A stretch of DNA of 64,000 nt from Brevundimonas bullata (GCF_003350205.1 NZ_QLLC01000002.1:62001-126000); one strand, 5' to 3'; positions 17,059-25,426 are shown, numbered from the stretch's first letter. The notes: generated by a model from the letters alone, not told the origin. Made by a program: numbers and translations.

Positions 17059-18007
17059 ATGGGCTCGCTGTCTCGGTCGTGGCCTCGAGCTCCCAGCGGA
17101 TGCGACGCGGGTCTAGCGGCTCGCCGCTGTCCAGATCGCAGACCACGGGCGTGATCGCCTCGCCGCTGGCGCGGTCCACCAGGGTCAAAGGGGCCTCGTC
17201 GGGTTCGACCAGCCATCTCTGGCTCCAGCCGTGCATGGCCAGGACGATGGGGTAGAGGGCCAGGCCGGCCTCGGTCAGCCGGTATTCAAAACGCACGGGC
17301 GCGGTCTGATAGGGACGCTTTTCCAGGACGCCTTGCAGCACCAGACGGTTCAGTCGGTCGGCGAGGATATTGGTCGCCACGCCCAGGGCGGCATGGATCT
17401 CGTCAAAGCGGCGCAGACGGAAATAGGCCGCCGACAGCACCGCCCAGCTCCAGTAGTCGCCCATGATCTCGGTCGAGCGGTCGATGATCGGACGATCCGT
17501 CTCGATCGGCGCCGAGCGTCGTCGGCGCGAGGTCGGGGGAGGGATGATGATGAGGCCCGGACCAGGCTTCCAGTCGACCTTGTCGGGTTTTACCTCGACG
17601 CCGTGCGCGCGCGTAAGAACGGCGGGCTTCAGCCGACGACCCGTCTCGCGGTCGAAAAAGGCGATGGCGTAGCGTTCCTGCAGAGGCGACTGGGCCCAGA
17701 TCTTCTCCCACTGGCCCTGCACTACGGCGACGCCGAACATGTCGAGGCCCATCTCGGTCAGGCGGTATTCCGTCCGCGTGCCGGTCGCGACCTGTTCCTG
17801 GCTCAGCAGGCCGGCGGCGACTAGCTTCTGCAGCCGGTCGGTCAGCACGCTGCGGGGCGTCCCCAGGCGTTCGCGCCATACGCCGAAGCGCCGCACGCCG
17901 TAGAAGGCTTCGCGCAGGATCAACTGCGTCCAGGCGTCGCCCGTGATGGCGAAGGCGCGCGCGACGGGATTGCCCATGATCAAGGAGCGAATGTCGGGCT
18001 CGGTCAA
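17057..18007 (-). CDS. Tandem-duplicated HxlR-type winged-helix transcriptional regulator
   Basis: A 316-residue protein with two HxlR winged-helix units. Unit 1 spans about residues 13-105 (NPVARAFAITGDAWTQLILRE, then SVLTDRLQKLVAAGLL, then TEYRLTEMG). Unit 2 spans about 176-266 (STEIMGDYWSWAVLSAAYF, then NILADRLNRLVLQGVLEK, then FEYRLTEAG). A short tail with a DRxTG/DRxSG motif follows each unit, so the whole block of about 155 residues is duplicated. The start is TTG at 18007 with an in-frame TAG two codons before it; an ATG at 17977 is the alternative. HxlR proteins normally dimerise, so this may be a single-chain dimer. It probably regulates the adjacent catabolic island. Confidence 0.85.
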   Translation of the reverse strand: MTEPDIRSLIMGNPVARAFAITGDAWTQLILREAFYGVRRFGVWRERLGTPRSVLTDRLQKLVAAGLLSQEQVATGTRTEYRLTEMGLDMFGVAVVQGQWEKIWAQSPLQERYAIAFFDRETGRRLKPAVLTRAHGVEVKPDKVDWKPGPGLIIIPPPTSRRRRSAPIETDRPIIDRSTEIMGDYWSWAVLSAAYFRLRRFDEIHAALGVATNILADRLNRLVLQGVLEKRPYQTAPVRFEYRLTEAGLALYPIVLAMHGWSQRWLVEPDEAPLTLVDRASGEAITPVVCDLDSGEPLDPRRIRWELEATTETASP

Positions 18008-18171
18008 ATCCCTACCTGGCTTGAGTGCGCCTAGTTCTGCGCCGTGTCGGGCAGGCGCCCTTCATCATCACTAGCGATGCGCAGACTAGCCTTGGCAGAC
18101 CTATCGGCAGACGCGATGGCAGTCAAACGTCCCAGGGACCTCGACGAGTTCCGGCCGCCGCGCAACCGAAG

Positions 18172-18948
18172 TCAGCCGCCGGTGATCGCCTTGTAGGCCA
18201 CATAGACGGCGACGATCAGGATCAGCCCCGCGAACAGGCGACGCCCCAGGGCCGCGTTGTCGCCCAGACGCTTGGACAGCGGCAGTCCGGCCATCGTGCC
18301 CGCTGCGCCGCCGACCGCCATGGCCGCGACCACGCCCCAGTCGACCAGACCGGACAGGCTGTAGTTCACCGCCGTGCTGGCGCCGAAAGCCGCGACGCTC
18401 AGCAGCGAGGTCGCCTGGGCCGCCGCCAGGGTCATGCCCGTGGCCCACATCAGGCCGGGCACGATCAGGAAGCCGCCGCCGATGCCGAAGAAGCCCGCCG
18501 CCACGCCGACGCCTGCGCCGGATGCGACGATGGGCGGCGTCATGCCTCGGTTCAGGCGTACGCCCGGATCGCCGTCGTTCTTCTTGGGCCGCAGCATGGC
18601 CAGGCCGACCGCCGCCATGGCCACGGCGAAGGCCAGCAGCAGCTGATGGCCGTCAATGGCCTTGGCCGCCGAGGACCCGATCCAGGCCGCCGCCGAGCCG
18701 ACCACGGCGAACAGGATGGCGCAGGGCCATCGTACCCGCCCAGCCCTGGCCTGCCCGGCCAGGGCCGTCAGGGCGTTCAGCGACACGCCGGCGGCCGAGG
18801 CGCCGATGGCCATGTGCGGGTCACGCACGCCGACCACATAGAGCAGCAGCGGCACAGCCAGAACCGATCCCCCGCCGCCGAAGACCGTCAGTAGCATGGC
18901 GACGATCCCGCCGCTGAGCGCCGCCAGAATCAGATGCAGCGGGTCCAT
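18172..18948 (-). CDS. TauE/SafE family sulfite/organosulfur exporter
   Basis: A 258-residue inner-membrane protein with about eight hydrophobic helices and the two-fold family repeat: GGGGSVLAVPLLLYV in the first half and GFFGIGGGFLIVPGLM in the second. TauE/SafE proteins export sulfite, sulfoacetate or related anions. It starts 4 bp downstream of the rhodanese gene on the same strand and lies within the BigR-type locus, where sulfite made by the persulfide dioxygenase would need removal. The same combination is known from bigR operons of Xylella and Agrobacterium. Confidence 0.9.
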   Translation of the reverse strand: MDPLHLILAALSGGIVAMLLTVFGGGGSVLAVPLLLYVVGVRDPHMAIGASAAGVSLNALTALAGQARAGRVRWPCAILFAVVGSAAAWIGSSAAKAIDGHQLLLAFAVAMAAVGLAMLRPKKNDGDPGVRLNRGMTPPIVASGAGVGVAAGFFGIGGGFLIVPGLMWATGMTLAAAQATSLLSVAAFGASTAVNYSLSGLVDWGVVAAMAVGGAAGTMAGLPLSKRLGDNAALGRRLFAGLILIVAVYVAYKAITGG

Positions 18949-18952
18949 GACC

Positions 18953-19486
18953 TCAAGCCCTCTTCATGCGCCGGTTCCACGGCATGACCGCCAGCAGACG
19001 CGCCATGCCGCAGAAGCCCGTGGCGCCGGCGACGAACAGGCCCGCCCCGACAAAGGCGCTGAGGCCCCAGAAAGCGGGATGCGCCAGCGTACCCAGGAGG
19101 GCGCCGACCAGGATCAGGCCGCCCGCCGCCATCTGCACCTGGCGCATAAGCTCCAGCGGCTGTTTCGTGTCGGTCTTGACCGGCAGGCCCGCCTTCTTCC
19201 ACGCGTCCAGACCGCCAGCCAGAACATGGGCCGGGCCGTCGACGCGCGCGGCCAGCCGGTCGCAGTGTCCGGCCGTGCGGTTGCCGCTGCGGCACATGAA
19301 GATGACATCCTTGTTCGGCGTCAGCCCCAGATGGGCGGCCTCGAACGCGGACAGGGGAGCGGCCACGGCGCCGACGATATGTTCGCGCGCATGTTCGTCG
19401 GGTTCACGGATGTCCACCAGGACGGCGGTCCGCGCCTTCAGGCGTGCGGCGACTTCGGCAGGGGACAAAGAGACAAGCGGGTTCAT
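18953..19486 (-). CDS. Rhodanese domain protein with C-terminal DUF2892 membrane domain (YgaP-like)
   Basis: A 177-residue protein. The rhodanese domain covers about residues 5-108, with the active-site loop CRSGNRT at about residues 66-72 and the WKKAGLPV C-terminal signature. A DUF2892/YgaP-type region with two transmembrane helices follows (LMRQVQMAAGGLILVGALLG and a second hydrophobic helix). The ATG at 19486 is chosen because the rhodanese domain begins directly after it; upstream extension runs into the regulator gene. It transfers sulfane sulfur at the membrane, e.g. from persulfide to an acceptor. It lies between the ArsR-type repressor and the TauE exporter, probably in one transcript. 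Confidence 0.88.
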   Translation of the reverse strand: MNPLVSLSPAEVAARLKARTAVLVDIREPDEHAREHIVGAVAAPLSAFEAAHLGLTPNKDVIFMCRSGNRTAGHCDRLAARVDGPAHVLAGGLDAWKKAGLPVKTDTKQPLELMRQVQMAAGGLILVGALLGTLAHPAFWGLSAFVGAGLFVAGATGFCGMARLLAVMPWNRRMKRA

Positions 19487-19512
19487 GGTCTGGTTCCTTG
19501 GAAACGAGGGGC

Positions 19513-19836
19513 TCAGGCGGAGGCCGGAGGACAGAAGATTTCGGCCAGGATGCCGATCACCTGCAGGGCGGCCGGGTCGGCGATGCGATAAAAGACGGCG
19601 GTGCCGCTCTTCCTCGCGCTCACCAGTCCGTCCTCGCGCAGGCGGGCCAGATGCTGTGACAGGGCCGATTGCGACAGGCCGACGAGCGGGAGCAGGTCTG
19701 CGACCTGCCGTTCTCCGTCGCCGATCTGGCACAGGATCATCAGGCGGTTTTCGTTGGACAGGGATTTCAGCAGTCGGGCGGCGTCACCCGCGCTGGCTTG
19801 AAAGCGTTCCAGTCCGATGGCGTTCAGGTCGATCAT
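19513..19836 (-). CDS. bigR: BigR/SqrR-type ArsR-family persulfide-responsive repressor
   Basis: A 107-residue winged-helix ArsR protein (SQSALSQHLARLREDGLV recognition region). Cys36 in LMILCQIG and Cys102 in EIFCPP are 66 residues apart, the same spacing as the disulfide/tetrasulfide-forming pair of BigR and SqrR. It should repress its own operon and blh until reactive sulfur species link the two Cys residues. A TTG nine bases upstream (19845) could be an alternative start but overlaps the predicted -10 box. With the ATG at 19836 the mRNA would be nearly leaderless, which agrees with the lack of a ribosome site. Confidence 0.88.
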   Translation of the reverse strand: MIDLNAIGLERFQASAGDAARLLKSLSNENRLMILCQIGDGERQVADLLPLVGLSQSALSQHLARLREDGLVSARKSGTAVFYRIADPAALQVIGILAEIFCPPASA

Positions 19837-19843
19837 GGACGGC

Positions 19844-19871
19844 AATATATGAGCACTTGTTAAATTAGCAA
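19844..19871 (-). promoter_or_regulatory. Predicted bigR promoter, mirror image of the blh promoter
   Basis: On the minus strand a -35 TTGCTA (19866-19871) and -10 TATATT (19844-19849) are separated by 16 bp, exactly symmetric to the blh promoter about 19864. The expected start site near 19837 abuts the ATG at 19836. Confidence 0.6.
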
Positions 19872-19884
19872 GACCTAATATACT
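19857..19884 (+). promoter_or_regulatory. Predicted blh promoter
   Basis: A -35 TTGTTA (19857-19862) and -10 TATACT (19879-19884) are separated by 16 bp, wholly inside the palindrome. Transcription from about 19891 would give a short leader carrying AGGAGG at 19896-19901, 8 bp before the blh ATG. Confidence 0.65.
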
Positions 19885-19909
19885 GGGAGCAACTCAGGAG
19901 GCTAATCGC

Positions 19910-20788
19910 ATGACCCCTTCCCCCACGCTCCGTCCCGACGTCGTCGGCTTCTTCGACCCGGCCACGCACACCGTGACCTATCTGGTCTCTGATCCCGCCA
20001 CGGGCGCTGCAGCACTCATCGACCCGGTTCTCGACTATGATCCGGCGTCTGCGCGCACTTCGACCGGCTCCATCGATCAGGTGCTGGAGGCCGTGCGCGA
20101 ACGCGGCCTGACACTGGAACGCGTGCTGGAAACCCACGCCCACGCCGACCACCTGACCGGCGCTGACGTGATCCGCACCCGTACCGGCGCGCCGGTCGGC
20201 ATCGGCGAAAAGATCACGCGGGTGCAAAAGACCTTCGGCGACCTGTTCGAGGCCGCCGACGTCACGCCCGACGCCGTGGTCTTCGACGAGACCTATGCCG
20301 ACGGCGCCCGTTTCACTCTTGGCGCGCTTGAAGTCGAGGTGATGCACACGCCCGGCCACACCCCCGCCTGCGTGGCCTACCGGATCGGCGACGCGGCCTT
20401 CGTGGGGGATACCCTTTTCATGCCGGACTACGGCACGGCGCGCTGCGATTTTCCCGGCGGCGACGCCCGGACCCTGTACCGCTCGATTCAGAAGATCCTG
20501 AGCCTGCCCGACGCCACCCGCGTCTTCGTCGGCCATGACTACCTGCCTGAAAGCGGTCGCGCAGATTTCCGCTGGGAAACGACCGTGGGCGAGGAGAAGG
20601 CGGCCAACACCCACATCGCCGGGCGTACGGAAGACGACTTCGTCGCCCTGCGCGAGGCGCGCGACGCCACTCTGAAGGCGCCGCAGCTGATCCTGCCGGC
20701 CTTGCAGGTCAACATCCGCGCCGGCGCCCTGCCGCCCGCCGAACCGTCTGGAAAGCGGTTTCTGAAGCTGCCGCTGAACGCCTTGTGA
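19910..20788 (+). CDS. blh: Blh-type MBL-fold persulfide dioxygenase (ETHE1-like)
   Basis: A 292-residue metallo-beta-lactamase-fold enzyme. Metal ligands are seen in THAHADHLTGAD (about residues 78-89), HTPGHTPAC, GDTLFMPDYGTARCD and the late VGHDY. This matches the Blh/ETHE1 branch, which oxidises glutathione persulfide to sulfite with Fe(II). It has a strong AGGAGG ribosome site and lies divergent from the bigR-like gene. The exporter and rhodanese in the opposite operon complete the sulfide-detoxification set. A DUF302 gene follows 110 bp downstream. Confidence 0.9.
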   Translation: MTPSPTLRPDVVGFFDPATHTVTYLVSDPATGAAALIDPVLDYDPASARTSTGSIDQVLEAVRERGLTLERVLETHAHADHLTGADVIRTRTGAPVGIGEKITRVQKTFGDLFEAADVTPDAVVFDETYADGARFTLGALEVEVMHTPGHTPACVAYRIGDAAFVGDTLFMPDYGTARCDFPGGDARTLYRSIQKILSLPDATRVFVGHDYLPESGRADFRWETTVGEEKAANTHIAGRTEDDFVALREARDATLKAPQLILPALQVNIRAGALPPAEPSGKRFLKLPLNAL

Positions 20789-20898
20789 GCGGCGCACGGC
20801 ACGTTCGATCCCTCTTCATCGAAGCCGCGCTCAGCCAGTCGGGGCTCTACGCAACATCCATGCTCGGTGATCGTTGACCAAGCCAGAAGGAGACCTTC

Positions 20899-21294
20899 AT
20901 GTCTTACTACCATAGCCGGACGACGACCCTGCCGTTCGACGAAGCCATGGCGCGGGTGCGGGAGGCGCTAAAGGCCGAGCAGTTCGGCGTCATCACCGAG
21001 ATTGATGTCGCCAACACCTTCAAACAGAAGCTGGACGTCGATTTTCGCCCCTACATCATCCTGGGGGCCTGCAATCCCAAGGCTGCTCATGAAGCTCTGC
21101 TGGCCGAGGACAAGGTGGGCGTCATGCTTCCGTGCAATGTCATCATCCAGGCCTCGCCCTCGGGGTCCGGGTGCGAGATCGCAGCTGTCGATCCGGTCGC
21201 CTCCATGTCGGCCATCGACAATCCGGCGTTGAAGACCAAGGCGCAAGACATCGGGGCCAGCCTTGTTCGAGCGATTGACGCGGCCGTCGCCTGA
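20899..21294 (+). CDS. DUF302 domain-containing protein
   Basis: A 131-residue protein consisting of one DUF302 domain. The typical block VITEIDVANTFKQKLDVDFRPY is followed by ILGACNPKAAHEALLAE and VGVMLPCNVI; the two Cys residues in GACNP and LPCNV are family hallmarks. No signal peptide or transmembrane helix is seen. The biochemical role is unknown; DUF302 genes often accompany sulfur or redox genes. An AGAAGGAGA ribosome site precedes the ATG. Its position 110 bp after blh, with no clear terminator between, suggests co-regulation by the persulfide sensor. Confidence 0.85.
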   Translation: MSYYHSRTTTLPFDEAMARVREALKAEQFGVITEIDVANTFKQKLDVDFRPYIILGACNPKAAHEALLAEDKVGVMLPCNVIIQASPSGSGCEIAAVDPVASMSAIDNPALKTKAQDIGASLVRAIDAAVA

Positions 21295-21318
21295 CATCGC
21301 ATAGCCCTGTGCAACTGA

Positions 21319-22008
21319 TCAGACGGCGACGTCGAAGAGGCGGCCCACTCCGGCGGTGATGGCCATGGCCAGGGCGCCCCAGAAGACGACCCGAACGACA
21401 GAGCGTCCCATGGGCGCGCCGCCGGCCCTGGCGCCCAGGGCGCCCAGCACGGCCAGGCCGATCAGGGCCGACCCGGCGACCCAGACGACCAGGCCTGTCA
21501 TGGGTGCCACCGCCGCCACGATCAGGGGCAGGGCGGCGCCGGCCGAAAAGGTGACGGCGGAGGTCAGCGCGGCCTGGATCGGACGCGCCGTGGTGATCTC
21601 GGATATGCCGAGTTCGTCCCTCGCATGCGCCCCCAGGGCGTCATGGCTCATCATCTGCCGCGCGACCTCAGTCGCCAGCTCCGGCGCTACGCCGCGATCG
21701 ACATAGATGCCGGCCAGTTCGCGCAATTCGGCCTCGTGGTCGCCCGCCAGTTCGGAGGTTTCACGTGCGAGGTCGGCCTTCTCGGTGTCCGACTGGGAAC
21801 TGACGGAGACGTACTCGCCCGCGGCCATCGACATGGCTCCGGCCGCCAGTCCGGCGACGCCTGCGATCAGGACGCCTGCATGGCCGGTCGAGGCCGCCGC
21901 GACGCCGACGACCAGGCTGGCGGTCGAGACCAGTCCGTCATTGGCGCCGAGCACGGCGGCGCGCAGCCAGCCGATCCGCTCGACCCGGTGCGATTCCCGA
22001 TGAGCCAT
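21319..22008 (-). CDS. VIT1/CCC1-family membrane transporter
   Basis: A 229-residue protein. WLRAAVLGANDGLVSTASLVVGVA near the N-terminus and AGAMSMAAGEYVSVSSQ are VIT/CCC1 signatures, followed by a hydrophilic Glu-rich segment (residues about 80-130) and three further hydrophobic helices. Eukaryotic members move Fe(II)/Mn(II) into vacuoles; the bacterial role is probably metal efflux or sequestration in the inner membrane. It is convergent with the DUF302 gene, 24 bp apart, and shares no operon with it. Confidence 0.87.
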   Translation of the reverse strand: MAHRESHRVERIGWLRAAVLGANDGLVSTASLVVGVAAASTGHAGVLIAGVAGLAAGAMSMAAGEYVSVSSQSDTEKADLARETSELAGDHEAELRELAGIYVDRGVAPELATEVARQMMSHDALGAHARDELGISEITTARPIQAALTSAVTFSAGAALPLIVAAVAPMTGLVVWVAGSALIGLAVLGALGARAGGAPMGRSVVRVVFWGALAMAITAGVGRLFDVAV

Positions 22009-22188
22009 GGTCCTGTTCTCCTGAGCGATGCTCGAGAAGACGCCCGATGCATGGAAGTGGCAAGGGCGGAAGCGCGGCTTGAGCCCCTGGCTGCTGTCCT
22101 TCGATCAGCGCCCATGTGATTTCCGATTGCGCTCCCTCGGGTGTAGATTGTGAAAACGACGTTCTTCAACTGGGTGGAGGCAGGCGAG

Positions 22189-23586
22189 ATGGAGCAGTCC
22201 AGAAGCGGGTCAGCGACCGGGGGGGCGCTGTCGCGTCGGCACATGCTCGTCGCCGCAGGGGCGGGCGCAGCCGCCTTCGCCGCGGGTCGAGCCTATGGTC
22301 GTCCGCAGTCGGCAGGTCAGCCTCTGCTGTTCACCAATCTTCGTCTCTTCGACGGCGTTACGGCGCGCTTGCACGACGGCCGCAGCGTCCTGGTCGAAGG
22401 CGGTCGGATATCTGCGGTGCTCAGAGGCGCCGACCGCCCGACCGAGGGCGTCCAGACCATCGACTGCGGCGGTCGTACCCTGATGCCGGGGCTGATCGAC
22501 GCCCACTGGCACTCGATGCTGTGCGCCATGTCGATGATGGAGCTGATGACCGCCGATCTGGGTCTGATCACCTTGGCGGCGGCGGCGGAAGCCGAGCGCA
22601 CCCTGATGCGCGGCTTCACCAGCATCCGGGATCTGGCCGGGCCGGCCTTCAGCCTCAAGCGCGCCATCGACGCCGGTCTGGCGGTCGGCCCCCGGATCTG
22701 GCCGTCCGGCGCCATGATCTCCCAGACGGGCGGCCACGGCGACTTCCGCATGCCCCACGAAGTGCCCACCGCGCCCGGCGCCCCCCTGTCGCGCGGCGAG
22801 GTGCTCGGCGCCGGCGCCATCGCCGACGGGACGGAGCAGGTGCTGAAACGCTCGCGCGAGCAACTGATGCTGGGCGCCAGCCAGCTCAAGCTGGCCGCAG
22901 GCGGGGGCGTGGCGTCGACCTATGATCCGATCGACGTGGCCCAGTACACCGAGGCCGAGTTCCGCGCCGCCGTCGATTCCGCCGAGAACTGGGGGACCTA
23001 TGTGACGGTCCACGCCTATACGCCGCGCGCCATGCAGACGGCGATCCGGGGCGGCGTGCGCTGCATCGACCACGGCCAGATGCTGGACGATGAGACGGCC
23101 CGCATGATAGCCGGGGAAGGCGTGTGGTTCTCCTCCCAGGCCTTCGTCGCCGGCCCCTACGCCAATCAGTACCCTGAGGGCTCGGCCAGTCAGGTCAAGC
23201 AGAGCGTCATGTTCGCCGGCACGGACGCGGCCTTCGAACTGGCCAAGAAGCACCGGCTCAAGACGGCCTGGGGCACCGACATTCTCTTCGATCCCGCCAT
23301 GACCAAGAACCAGGGCGCGATCCTGGCCCAGATGACGCGCTGGTATTCCAGCGACGAGGTCCTGATCATGGCCACGAGCCGCAACGCCGAGCTCCTGGGC
23401 CTGTCGGGCGAACGCAATCCCTATCCGGGCAAGCTCGGGGTCATCGAAGCCGGGGCCTACGCCGATCTCCTGATCGTCGACGGCGATCCCCTGACCGACA
23501 TCGCCCTGGTTGCGGACCCGGAAGCCAATCTGCGGCTGATCATGAAGGGCGGGCGCATCTACAAGAACAGACTGCTGACGGCCTGA
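22189..23586 (+). CDS. Tat-exported metal-dependent amidohydrolase (imidazolonepropionase/prolidase-like)
   Basis: A 465-residue amidohydrolase-superfamily protein. It begins with a twin-arginine signal (LSRRHMLVAAGAGAAAFAAG), so it acts outside the cytoplasm. Metal-ligand motifs are DAHWHS near residue 100, VTVHAYT, CIDHGQML and GTDILFD; the C-terminal DLLIVDGDPLTDI strand closes the composite beta-sandwich. The ATG at 22189 is chosen because GGAGG lies 8 bp upstream and the Tat motif follows; an in-frame GTG at 22150 is weaker. Family members hydrolyse peptides, imides or lactones, including Xaa-Pro dipeptides and mycotoxins; the substrate here is unknown. Confidence 0.87.
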   Translation: MEQSRSGSATGGALSRRHMLVAAGAGAAAFAAGRAYGRPQSAGQPLLFTNLRLFDGVTARLHDGRSVLVEGGRISAVLRGADRPTEGVQTIDCGGRTLMPGLIDAHWHSMLCAMSMMELMTADLGLITLAAAAEAERTLMRGFTSIRDLAGPAFSLKRAIDAGLAVGPRIWPSGAMISQTGGHGDFRMPHEVPTAPGAPLSRGEVLGAGAIADGTEQVLKRSREQLMLGASQLKLAAGGGVASTYDPIDVAQYTEAEFRAAVDSAENWGTYVTVHAYTPRAMQTAIRGGVRCIDHGQMLDDETARMIAGEGVWFSSQAFVAGPYANQYPEGSASQVKQSVMFAGTDAAFELAKKHRLKTAWGTDILFDPAMTKNQGAILAQMTRWYSSDEVLIMATSRNAELLGLSGERNPYPGKLGVIEAGAYADLLIVDGDPLTDIALVADPEANLRLIMKGGRIYKNRLLTA

Positions 23587-23725
23587 GGGCGCCGTCAGGA
23601 TCGATGGCGGGGCGACGCTCCGGGCAGGGCGCGTCGCGAGAAACTGATCGGCCTGACCGGCCTCTGTCCATGACGCCTGGGCGGGATTGTGCCAGAGTGA
23701 TCCATCAACCGCTCGGAAGCGCTCC

Positions 23726-25426
23726 ATGAGCCTGTCCCTTGCCTTCCACGGCGCGGCGGAATGCGTCACCGGGTCCTGTGCGCTCGTCGCGTTCGACGGC
23801 GGACGTTTCCTGGTGGATTGCGGACTGTTTCAGGGATCGAAGTCGCTCAAGGCGCTGAACTACGACCCCTTTCCATTTGACGTTTCGTCGATTGACGCCG
23901 TCTTCCTGACCCACGCCCACATCGATCATTCAGGCTTGCTGCCCAAGCTGGTGCGGGCTGGCTATCGGGGGCCGATCTATGCGACCCGCGCCACGCGGGA
24001 CCTGTGCGAGGTCATGCTGGCGGACGCCGCCGAGATTCAGGAGGGGGACGTCGCCCATCTGAACCGGCGCAACCAGAGGCGCGGCGTCGATCCCGTGGAG
24101 CCCATCTATACGGTGGCGGATGTCGCGCCGACCCTGCGCCTGTTTCAGACCGTGAAGTTCGGCGAGCTGATCGAACCCTTGCCCGGGGTGCAGGCCCGTT
24201 GGTGGCCCGCAGGTCATCTCCTGGGCGCGGCCTCCATCGAGGTGGTCGTCATGGACGACGGCAAGCCGGTGCGTCTGCTGTTCTCGGGCGACCTGGGCTC
24301 GGGCCATCAGCCCTTGCTGCCGAGCCCGGACGGCCCGGTCGGGGTGGATCATGTCATCCTGGAATCCACCTATGGCGACCGCGTTCGCGAAGACCTGACG
24401 CCGGAGGCGAGGCAGCGGATTCTGACAGAGGAGGTGCGGCAGGCCAAGGCGGCCGGCGGGCCCCTGCTGATGCCTGCCTTCGCCGTGGGGCGCGCCCAGG
24501 AACTGATCCTCGACCTGCTGGCGGTGATGCGCGACGCCCCGGAGCTGGCGGGGGACATCTTTCTGGATTCACCTCTGGCCATCGAGGCCACCGACGTCTT
24601 CCTGCGCAGGGGCTGGAACGTCGAGGCGGACGAGAACCCCTATCTTGAACTCCGCCACGCGCCCCGCCTGCACTATCTGATGCGGCCTCAGGAAAGCGAC
24701 GGGCTGGAGCGGCTGCGCGACTGGCATGTCATCCTGGCGGGCAGCGGCATGTGCGACGCCGGCCGTATCCGGCGCCATCTGAAGCGGCTGCTCTGGCGTC
24801 GCGAGACGACCGTGTTGATCACCGGCTTCCAGGCGGCAGGAACCCTGGGTCGCGTGCTTTTGGAAGGGCGGCGGTTCGTGCGCATCCAAGGCGACGACGT
24901 GCGCGTCAATGCGCGCATCCGCCAGATGGACGCCTATTCCGCCCATGCCGACGCCGTCGGCCTGACGGCCTGGCTTAAGGCGCGCGAGCCGGTGGCGGGC
25001 AAGGTCTTCCTGGTCCACGGCGAGCCTGACGCCCGCCTGGGACTGGCGGCCCGTCTGTCGGCGGCGGGGAGGCATGAGCAGACCATCATCTCGCCCGGCT
25101 TGGACCAGGCCTACGCTCTGACCCCGAGTGCGGCGGAACCCTTGGAAGGCGACGGGCGCCTGACGCCCGGCGTGGCGGGCAGGCCCGACTGGCGCAACGG
25201 CCGCGCCGAACTGCTCGGGGACATCAATGAAGCCTTGCAGGGCGCGCCCGACGATGCGGCGCGCGAGGCCCTGATCGCGCGGCTGCGGACAGCTCTGGGC
25301 CTGTCGCCCCGTTTAAATGTCGCCGCCGCCCTGGCGCAGGCCTTCACATCCGAAGGCCAGGGCCGCTCCAAACAAGGAGGTTCGCATGAAACAGGCGCTG
25401 ATCGTCGCCCACCCGCGCGCTCATAG
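23726..25426 (+). CDS. MBL-fold / beta-CASP RNase-like metallohydrolase with RMMBL domain
   Basis: A 566-residue protein. The MBL metal-binding motif is THAHIDHSG (about residues 56-64), followed by the beta-CASP cap (ILESTYGDR, MPAFAVGRAQELI), SGMCDAGRIRRHLK and the C-terminal RMMBL signature YSAHAD, with HGEPDARLGLAARL. This is the archetype of CPSF73-like bacterial RNases (TTHA0252 type), probably acting on RNA in the cytoplasm. The ATG at 23726 starts directly with the first MBL strand. The 3' end overlaps the next gene by 41 bp, so its last residues come from sequence also encoding the downstream ribosome site and N-terminus. Confidence 0.87.
   Translation: MSLSLAFHGAAECVTGSCALVAFDGGRFLVDCGLFQGSKSLKALNYDPFPFDVSSIDAVFLTHAHIDHSGLLPKLVRAGYRGPIYATRATRDLCEVMLADAAEIQEGDVAHLNRRNQRRGVDPVEPIYTVADVAPTLRLFQTVKFGELIEPLPGVQARWWPAGHLLGAASIEVVVMDDGKPVRLLFSGDLGSGHQPLLPSPDGPVGVDHVILESTYGDRVREDLTPEARQRILTEEVRQAKAAGGPLLMPAFAVGRAQELILDLLAVMRDAPELAGDIFLDSPLAIEATDVFLRRGWNVEADENPYLELRHAPRLHYLMRPQESDGLERLRDWHVILAGSGMCDAGRIRRHLKRLLWRRETTVLITGFQAAGTLGRVLLEGRRFVRIQGDDVRVNARIRQMDAYSAHADAVGLTAWLKAREPVAGKVFLVHGEPDARLGLAARLSAAGRHEQTIISPGLDQAYALTPSAAEPLEGDGRLTPGVAGRPDWRNGRAELLGDINEALQGAPDDAAREALIARLRTALGLSPRLNVAAALAQAFTSEGQGRSKQGGSHETGADRRPPARS

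Larger units (their letters stand above)
19844..19884. promoter_or_regulatory. 41-bp palindromic operator between bigR and blh
   Basis: Centred on 19864, 15 of 20 symmetric base pairs match. The inner core CTTGTTAAATTAGCAAG (19856-19872) is nearly perfect, and TATAT/ATATA arms flank it. It is AT-rich in GC-rich surroundings and covers both divergent promoters, as expected for a BigR/SqrR-type repressor site. Confidence 0.75.

Noticed and set aside
22210..23769. A 519-codon minus-strand open frame
   Set aside because: It is antisense to the Tat amidohydrolase and rich in Arg/Gly/Ala low-complexity sequence, with no recognisable fold.
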